Assembly (NCBI GenBank): GCA_023818995.1
Contig: JAMWDA010000048.1
Coordinates: forward strand, 1 to 10,264
Reading direction: 5' to 3'
Length of the DNA stretch: 10,264 bases
Source of the DNA: Candidatus Omnitrophota bacterium
GTDB lineage: Bacteria; Omnitrophota; Gorgyraeia; Duberdicusellales; 4484-171
Of this stretch, positions 6,011-10,264 are shown piece after piece. Position 1 is the stretch's first letter. Every line of letters starts with the position of its first letter. Position numbers and translations under genes: made by a program. Under the pieces are notes generated by a model. It worked only from the letters and a program-made list of their open reading frames with translations. It was not told where the DNA came from and did not search any database.

Positions 6011-6895
6011 TTAAACTTCTAATTCTATCCTCTTTTTTTCTTCATACTCCTTAAGCAAAGAACTCACCCTTATATATAGCCGTTTAAGTTTATAGTTGGT
6101 TTTAGCTAAATTGTCTCTAAGATACCTTTCTGATTCGTTTAGTAATTTTTTAAACCTGACATCGTTAACTTCTCCTTCTAATTCCAATACTCTACCTAAA
6201 ACTTTGCCTAAAATTTTTACTCTCCCTAAATTTTCTGTGGGGATATCCAGAACAAAAGAAAAACCAGCTCTCCTACCTTCTACCTTTTTATAACAAAGCA
6301 TTACCTCTATATTTTTATCTTTGCGTTTAAAATTTAAAAGGGGGAAAATAATAAATCCTTTATCCCAACAATTCTCAATAAGAGATTGCCAACTCTTAAT
6401 TTGCTCAGTGGCATTTTTTAAATTATCTATTTCTTGCTTACAAAAAATATTCAGCTGGGAAGAATTAACTGTCTTTTCCAAACCATCTTTTATGGATAAA
6501 ATGCTCTTAAATATCTCTAACATATTCTTTATTGAATTAGGGTTGTAGTTATCTTCTAACGTGTTTAGTTTTTCTTTAATGTTTTCACTAATCTTATATA
6601 AACTCTTTAAATCCTGTAGAATATTCTTAAGATGCCCTCTATCTTGATTGCTATCACTTTTGATAATTGCATTTAAAATGTTAATTATATTCTTTAAAAT
6701 GTGTAAAATTGTTTCTAAATTTTCCCAAATTGATGCATCGAATGTGCCTTGATTTAAAATATAGGTAACGTTATTTTCTTGCGAAGTATCCTTTAGAAGA
6801 TAAACTGAACTTTTATCTTTGGGTAAAGAACCTGTAATTTGGATATCTTTTCTTAAATGGGTTATCTTATCTTCTATGCGCATTGTGCAAACCAT
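6011..6895 (-). CDS. FliK/YlqG-like protein with a C-terminal hook-length-control-type domain
   Basis: The 294 residues fall into two parts. Residues 1-178 are polar, rich in Lys, Asn, Ile and Leu, and largely helical or coiled-coil in pattern (for example 58-80 and 90-145). Residues about 179-280 resemble the C-terminal domain of FliK: FIIFPLLNF, a strand with EVMLCY, then FSFVLDIPTENLGRVKILGKVLGRVLELEGEV, a helix with LLNESERYLRDNL, and YKLKRLYIRV. This follows the family pattern of a Thr-x-x-Leu-Gly-x-Val strand, a helix, and a final strand. FliK measures hook or rod length and signals FlhB; the next gene, three bases on, encodes a lone FlhB C-terminal domain. The same pairing occurs as ylqG-ylqH in B. 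subtilis. The start is uncertain: ATG 6895 follows GGGAT inside a small hairpin, and ATG 6883 has no visible binding site. The gene overlaps the previous one by 29 bases. The domain assignment is by pattern, not a search. Confidence 0.6.
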   Translation of the reverse strand: MVCTMRIEDKITHLRKDIQITGSLPKDKSSVYLLKDTSQENNVTYILNQGTFDASIWENLETILHILKNIINILNAIIKSDSNQDRGHLKNILQDLKSLYKISENIKEKLNTLEDNYNPNSIKNMLEIFKSILSIKDGLEKTVNSSQLNIFCKQEIDNLKNATEQIKSWQSLIENCWDKGFIIFPLLNFKRKDKNIEVMLCYKKVEGRRAGFSFVLDIPTENLGRVKILGKVLGRVLELEGEVNDVRFKKLLNESERYLRDNLAKTNYKLKRLYIRVSSLLKEYEEKKRIELEV

Positions 6896-7346
6896 TCTTA
6901 TCCCACAGGGATAGCCTTAACCTTAATTCAGCAATACCCATATTTAATCGCTGAGCAATGTCTTCTATACTTAAGCCTTGCTCAATAAGAGAGTAAACCA
7001 ACTCTTCATCACTATCCTTTTTTATTAACTCTTTTTGTTTACGAATACCAAGATTTAACTCTCTAAGTTTTTGAATACATAGTTTGCTATCTTCCAATAA
7101 TACAATAAGTTCTCTTTTGGCTTGCTCAATAGATTCCTTCTCTTCTCTTATAAGCTCTAAACTATGGTTAATTAAAGAATGCAGTTCTTCCATATCTTTT
7201 TTTAATCCTTCATCATCAAAAGAAAAATCTTCTTCTAAAAGGGTATTCTCTCTCTTTTCTCTAATTCTTACTAATACAATGATTAAAAATAGAAATAAAA
7301 AAGATAAAGAAACAGTTATACCTAAAAATATAAAAATGAATCTCAT
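6867..7346 (-). CDS. membrane-anchored coiled-coil protein, DUF6115/SwrB-like
   Basis: This 159-residue protein has one N-terminal membrane helix (residues about 4-27, FIFIFLGITVSLSFLFLFLIIVLV) followed by basic residues, so the rest should be cytoplasmic. An acidic linker and a long charged coiled coil span about 43-110. The C-terminal segment 114-146 (DEELVYSLIEQGLSIEDIAQRLNMGIAELRLRLSL, quoted in pieces: YSLIEQGLSIED and IAQRLNMGIAEL) resembles a helix-turn-helix and is the most conserved part of DUF6115 proteins. In Bacillus the comparable gene is swrB, next to sigD, which promotes flagellar type III export activation. The order here (sigma-28 gene, accessory genes, this gene, then the FliK-like and FlhX genes) supports the match. 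The ATG follows directly on the TAG of the PRC-barrel gene, and its GGAGG lies inside that gene's last codons (EEEEA). Function here is inferred from family and place. Confidence 0.6.
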   Translation of the reverse strand: MRFIFIFLGITVSLSFLFLFLIIVLVRIREKRENTLLEEDFSFDDEGLKKDMEELHSLINHSLELIREEKESIEQAKRELIVLLEDSKLCIQKLRELNLGIRKQKELIKKDSDEELVYSLIEQGLSIEDIAQRLNMGIAELRLRLSLWDKNGLHNAHRR

Positions 7347-8039
7347 CTACGCTTCTTCCTCCTCAACGCTCATCAATAATTCTGTAAACTTACCTAAACT
7401 TCTTATCTTCCTTATCAAAGCTTCATCCACCAATTCACCACTGGAAACAATTAGATTACCTTCTTCATCCCTTATATCCCTTATAAGATACTTACCTAAA
7501 AGGAATTTCTCTTGACGTTTCTCAAACAAAGAATTTAAAGTAACTTCATTAAGCTCCACGATATTACTCCTTACATCCCCATTGAACAATTCACCTTTCA
7601 CTATCAACATTTCCCTGCTTAAAGAAACTACATCTTTCCAATCAATAACAATATCCTTACCCTCTACTATATAAGTTTCTATTTTCCCTGTCTGGTTATT
7701 AAAAATAAAATCCTCTATCTTGCCTATAAATTTACCTGTGGTAGAAATTATCTTCATATTTATCAATTGAATATTTTCTCTTAAGTAAGGCTGTATCTTA
7801 TCCATATGCTTAACCCAAACAACACTTGAGCTATCATCAACGGTTACTAACTCATCTTCCATACCTCGGATAGAGTAAAAGAGAATAATTTTTGTCTCTA
7901 AGAACCACTCCTCATCGTCAACGATAAATCCCACTACCCGTTGATTGGCCCCATCTATAACTGCTGACCTCAGTCTACCTAATCGCTTACCCTCTTTTAC
8001 ACTAACTACCTCTTTACCAATAATCTCTTTTGATCGCAT
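7347..8039 (-). CDS. protein with two PRC-barrel domains
   Basis: Two PRC-barrel repeats are visible. The first covers about residues 3-77 (EIIGKEVVSVKEGKRLGRLRSAVID, then RVVGFIVDD). The second covers about 92-150 (LINMKIISTTGKFIGKIEDFIFNNQTGKIETYIVEGKDIVIDWKDVVSL). Both show the family pattern: a Gly, a strand, Gly-x-x-Gly, a strand ending in an acidic position, and a Gly-x-hydrophobic strand. Residues about 178-225 form a third small module with LGKYLIRDIRDEEGNLIVSSGELVDEALIRKIRSLGKFTELL, a beta-rich pattern I have seen after PRC barrels but cannot name. There is no signal peptide or membrane helix, so it should be cytoplasmic. PRC barrels mediate protein or RNA contacts; no enzyme activity is expected. 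Its role in flagella is unknown. It begins seven bases after the small upstream gene with no clear ribosome binding site, and ends flush with the next ATG. Confidence 0.75.
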   Translation of the reverse strand: MRSKEIIGKEVVSVKEGKRLGRLRSAVIDGANQRVVGFIVDDEEWFLETKIILFYSIRGMEDELVTVDDSSSVVWVKHMDKIQPYLRENIQLINMKIISTTGKFIGKIEDFIFNNQTGKIETYIVEGKDIVIDWKDVVSLSREMLIVKGELFNGDVRSNIVELNEVTLNSLFEKRQEKFLLGKYLIRDIRDEEGNLIVSSGELVDEALIRKIRSLGKFTELLMSVEEEEA

Positions 8040-8046
8040 AAAAATC

Positions 8047-8343
8047 TTATGCTACGATATCAATATTTTCTCCTAAACCTCTAAATGATTTACTCCCTTT
8101 CTTACGGCTAGACTCTCTTTCAGGGTTCTCTTTATTTAAGCTCTCGGAAATCCTCCTCAATCTAATTTCTCCTGCTCTTGGTAAAGGTTCTGTCTGCCTC
8201 TTCTTTTCTTCAAGGTTCTTCAACATATATAAAGATAGCTGTTCCTGCTGGTGACGACTATACTGCTGTTGAAGGCTCTGTAATCTCTCTATATCCCTCG
8301 TTACCTGAAGAACTATCTGAATATCTCTTGGACCTAAAGCCAT
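8047..8343 (-). CDS. small charged coiled-coil protein of unknown function
   Basis: This 98-residue protein is not recognised with confidence. Residues about 7-50 form a Gln-rich amphipathic helix (IQIVLQVTRDIERLQSLQQQ, then YSRHQQEQLSLYMLKNLEEK). Residues 55-90 are basic and probably disordered, and the end is GENIDIVA. It has no signal peptide or membrane helix. Small Gln-rich helical proteins that end in a Gly then Ile/Leu-Asp-Ile/Leu motif occur beside sigma-28 genes in other low-GC flagellar clusters, as far as I recall, so this may be a conserved accessory. I would not assign a role. It starts six bases after the fliA stop and ends seven bases before the PRC-barrel gene. No Shine-Dalgarno is visible before the ATG, which suggests coupled translation. 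The tight packing, and a frame open over its full length between flanking genes, support it being real. Confidence 0.7.
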   Translation of the reverse strand: MALGPRDIQIVLQVTRDIERLQSLQQQYSRHQQEQLSLYMLKNLEEKKRQTEPLPRAGEIRLRRISESLNKENPERESSRKKGSKSFRGLGENIDIVA

Positions 8344-8349
8344 TTTTTT

Positions 8350-9054
8350 CTATACGATTTCTCTATTTAAAAAATCTAATCTGTTTTTTAACTCTCCTAT
8401 AGCTTTACTCATTAGCTGAGATACTCTTGATTCTGAAATATCCAAAACTTTACCAATCTCTTTAAGATTTAACTCCTCATAATAATAAAGAGTTAGGACT
8501 AACTTCTCTTTGGAAGGAAGTTGGTCAATAGCTTTAATAAGGGCATCTTTTAAATCAGTAACCTCAAACTCATTTAAGTTCATAAAATTGTCTGTTCTGT
8601 TAGCTAAATAGTTATGTAAGCCGTCCTCTAAGGAAACTATCTGGCTCTGATAAACTTCCATAAATAATGTTTCTAATTCCTCCCTGCTTATATTTAACTT
8701 GTCCGCTAACTCCTCTTCCGTAGGTTCTCTTCCTAAAGATAATTTTAACTCTTCAGTTACCTCCTCCAATCTATGCATCCTATCTCTCATAGAGCGAGGA
8801 ACCCAATCTAAAGACCTAAGGGCATCTAGTATCGCTCCCCTTATTCTATAGAAAGCGTAAGTGGATAACTTAACCCCTTTCTGGGAATTAAACGTACTAA
8901 TCGCCTCCATCAAACCAACTATTCCGTAACCCACTAAATCTTCAAAATCAAAAACCTGCGATGCTATCTTGGGAAATATACGAGAAACAACCCTCTTAAC
9001 CAAGGGTAAATACTCTAAAATTTTCTCTTTAGGTAAAGTTTCTTGTCTCTCCAT
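8350..9054 (-). CDS. fliA: FliA, RNA polymerase sigma-28 factor for flagellar genes
   Basis: This sigma-70 family protein of the FliA/SigD/WhiG group directs late flagellar and chemotaxis transcription. Region 2 spans about residues 10-85, with the core-binding FDFEDLVGYGIVGLMEAISTF and the promoter-reading KLSTYAFYRIRGAILDALRSLDWVPRS, the Leu-Asp-Trp-Val-Pro-Arg-Ser segment being typical of sigma-28. Region 3 spans 86-150 (LGREPTEEELADKLNIS). Region 4 spans about 170-225, with LPSKEKLVLTLYYYEELNLKEIGKVLDISESRVSQLMSKAI as the -35 helix-turn-helix. Length (234 residues) is normal and nothing is missing. A TTG at 9057 is possible, but the ATG at 9054 is preferred; no strong ribosome binding site precedes either, and the ATG lies three bases after the previous stop codon, suggesting coupling. 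The anti-sigma factor FlgM is not in the window. Lying in the operon with early genes fits a hierarchy in which early transcription makes sigma-28. Confidence 0.95.
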   Translation of the reverse strand: MERQETLPKEKILEYLPLVKRVVSRIFPKIASQVFDFEDLVGYGIVGLMEAISTFNSQKGVKLSTYAFYRIRGAILDALRSLDWVPRSMRDRMHRLEEVTEELKLSLGREPTEEELADKLNISREELETLFMEVYQSQIVSLEDGLHNYLANRTDNFMNLNEFEVTDLKDALIKAIDQLPSKEKLVLTLYYYEELNLKEIGKVLDISESRVSQLMSKAIGELKNRLDFLNREIV

Positions 9055-9057
9055 CAA

Positions 9058-9372
9058 TTATTTTTTCACCGTATCTTTTATCAACTTAGAAAGCTTTTTA
9101 GCATCAACACTTAGTTCTCTTTTAGCACTATCCATAGGGTCAATATTCTCTTTTTTATAGCCAACAGAAATATCTACCTTATTCTCTAATTTTGTGGAAG
9201 ATAGATTGAGAACCTGCCAAATTTTAGTAAAAAGTAAACCTAAAATTAGTATAGAAAAATAAACTACTAATCCTTTTAAAAGAACAGTATTTAATGATAA
9301 ACCATTTATTAACCCAAATAATTCTACAAATATAAAAGAAAAAAACGCTAAAGATATAAAGATAATACTCAT
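9058..9372 (-). CDS. small two-helix membrane protein, function unknown
   Basis: This 104-residue protein has two hydrophobic segments, about residues 3-23 (IIFISLAFFSFIFVELFGLI) and 33-53 (KGLVVYFSILILGLLFTKIW), followed by a charged cytoplasmic-type tail (54-104) ending KLSKLIKDTVKK. I do not recognise the family and see no catalytic or binding motif. The first helix is not followed by a cleavage site, so it is more likely a membrane anchor than a signal peptide. Its ATG overlaps the stop of the PilZ gene as ATGA (9369-9372), and its own stop touches the TTG/ATG of fliA, so it is translated between a c-di-GMP sensor and the sigma factor. The tight overlap at both ends supports a real gene. 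A role with the PilZ proteins at the membrane is conceivable from position only. Confidence 0.65.
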   Translation of the reverse strand: MSIIFISLAFFSFIFVELFGLINGLSLNTVLLKGLVVYFSILILGLLFTKIWQVLNLSSTKLENKVDISVGYKKENIDPMDSAKRELSVDAKKLSKLIKDTVKK

Positions 9373-10067
9373 TTCATCTTTAAATACCTTTCTTTACCAC
9401 GATTAAAGATAAACCTTCTTAAAAGCTCCCTATCATCTTCATCCATCTTTACGAACTCTACTCCCACAGCATACTTACCTTTCGCCTGAGTCTCCTCTAC
9501 TCTAAGGACTTTTGCTCTTGCTCTGACAGCTTTACTATCGGGAAACTTTATGCGCATATTAATAAGGTTATCTTTCTCTAATCTTTTGTCCACAATAAGT
9601 AGAGCTCCTCCTTCTGATATATCCCTGGTAAGTGCTAACGATAAAGGATGTTTTAACTCTAATCCCAGAGAATAAATCTCCATACCGGAAACTAAACAGT
9701 ATTCCACATCCAAAATAGCCTCTAACCGATAATAGCTTCTCAACTGAACTCGTTCAATACTTCTTGGTTTAGATAACTTTATAATTCTCTCTTTAATCCA
9801 ATCCTGAGAAACTACACGGGATATAAACCTTAACCTTCCCCCATCGGGAGTAAATAACTCTACTTTTACCTTTATATTTTTAGGAAACTCAATAAAGGTT
9901 GTTCCTATTAGCGGTGTATATAAAAAAAGAAAGGAATCACTTATCTCGGCTACTTTGGTAAAATATTTTTCTTCAGGATTATCTCTAATCTTTATCTTTA
10001 CTGTATCCTGAGGCTTTATCATTTTCCAGATAGCTTTCTCTTGAGAGTTTAAACCCAATAGACCCAT
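9369..10067 (-). CDS. PilZ-domain flagellar protein, YcgR-type
   Basis: This 232-residue protein has the two-domain layout of YcgR-like c-di-GMP effectors. An N-terminal beta domain covers about residues 18-100, and a PilZ domain covers about 105-225. The c-di-GMP motifs are complete: RxxxR at 110-114 (RSYYR, within RVQLRSYYRLEA) and DxSxxG at 149-154 (DISEGG), so binding is expected. YcgR proteins brake or modulate the motor by contacting FliG or MotA when c-di-GMP is high; that role here is inferred from family and from lying in the flagellar cluster. The C-terminal helix LLRRFIF is nearly identical to the end of the upstream gene. ATG 10067 follows GGAG (10077-10080) at nine bases, within the 14-bp gap after that gene. 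The stop overlaps the next ATG by four bases. No membrane segment or signal peptide is present. Confidence 0.88.
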   Translation of the reverse strand: MGLLGLNSQEKAIWKMIKPQDTVKIKIRDNPEEKYFTKVAEISDSFLFLYTPLIGTTFIEFPKNIKVKVELFTPDGGRLRFISRVVSQDWIKERIIKLSKPRSIERVQLRSYYRLEAILDVEYCLVSGMEIYSLGLELKHPLSLALTRDISEGGALLIVDKRLEKDNLINMRIKFPDSKAVRARAKVLRVEETQAKGKYAVGVEFVKMDEDDRELLRRFIFNRGKERYLKMK

Positions 10068-10081
10068 TTTTAGAGGCTCCT

Positions 10082-10264
10082 TTACGTTTCCTTTAACCTT
10101 GCCAGCATTTTACTCTTTTCAAATATAAATCTCCTCAAGAAATCCTTATCCTCCTCACTCATCTTAACGAACTCTATACCTATACCATATTTGCCTTTCG
10201 TAGAAGCCTCATCCACCCTTAAAACCAAACCTCTTGCCCTAATAATGTATCTCTCATCTAATTT
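10082..10264 (-). CDS. C-terminal part of a second PilZ-domain protein (cut by window edge)
   Basis: The last 60 codons of a gene that begins beyond the right edge. Reading in from the edge it gives KLDERYIIRARGLVLRVDEA, then STKGKYGIGIEFVKMSEEDK, then DFLRRFIFEKSKMLARLKET and a TAA at 10084-10082. This aligns without gaps to residues 181-221 of the next gene (RARAKVLRVEETQAKGKYAV, then GVEFVKMDEDDRELLRRFIF), with 26 of 41 positions identical by hand count. It is therefore the end of a tandem PilZ paralogue. The RxxxR and DxSxxG motifs would lie outside the window, so c-di-GMP binding cannot be judged. It ends 14 bases before the next PilZ gene and is probably co-transcribed with it. Confidence 0.85.
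   Translation of the reverse strand, partial: KLDERYIIRARGLVLRVDEASTKGKYGIGIEFVKMSEEDKDFLRRFIFEKSKMLARLKET

Noticed and set aside
7084..7515. 143-codon plus-strand open frame
   Set aside because: It lies antisense across the SwrB-like and PRC-barrel genes, is very Ser/Leu/Ile-rich with no recognisable domain, and is the expected shadow of AT-rich coding DNA on the other strand.
1..10264. Mobile elements, CRISPR, tRNA, toxin-antitoxin or defence genes
   Set aside because: No transposase, direct-repeat array, tRNA-like fold or defence domain was seen on either strand; every long frame is explained by flagellar or accessory genes.

Overview
The window is one strand of a flagellar gene cluster. 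All thirteen confidently called genes, plus one gene cut by the right edge, lie on the minus strand and read from high to low coordinates. Gaps are mostly under 20 bases and several genes overlap, so this looks like part of one long operon or a few tightly stacked ones. No terminator, tRNA, rRNA, CRISPR array or insertion sequence is visible. The DNA is AT-rich, about one third G+C by eye. L-ring (FlgH) and P-ring (FlgI) genes mean a diderm cell with an outer membrane and peptidoglycan. The DUF6115/SwrB-like gene and the FliK-like plus stand-alone FlhB C-terminal pair are arrangements I associate with Firmicutes-type flagellar clusters. A low-GC diderm lineage (a diderm Firmicute or an uncultured diderm phylum) fits; I cannot place it more closely.

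Layout in transcription order. (1) 10264-9369: two tandem PilZ-domain proteins (c-di-GMP sensors of the YcgR type), the first cut by the edge. (2) 9372-9058: a small two-helix membrane protein of unknown function. (3) 9054-8350: FliA/sigma-28. (4) 8343-5741: accessory genes, namely a small charged coiled-coil protein, a double PRC-barrel protein, a membrane-anchored coiled-coil protein with an HTH-like tail (DUF6115/SwrB-like), a protein with a FliK-like C-terminal domain, and a lone FlhB C-terminal-domain protein (FlhX). (5) 5726-4773: FliM, a C-ring switch protein. (6) 4745-3184: the rod proteins FlgF and FlgG. (7) 3119-26: the P/L-ring set FlgA, FlgH, FlgI, then a short FlgJ made of the rod-binding domain only.

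Together the genes supply control (c-di-GMP sensing, sigma-28), the rotor switch, export and assembly accessories, the distal rod and the bushing rings. The main points for a second look are: a perfect 14-bp GC-rich hairpin that overlaps the flgA ribosome binding site; a FlgH with no lipobox cysteine; a FliM with no GGxG motif at its usual place; the FliK-like/FlhX pair; the tandem PilZ duplication; and a 235-bp AT-rich gap before flgH that holds a 20-bp perfect palindrome and a possible 37-residue ORF. I found no new defence, mobile or biosynthetic system here.
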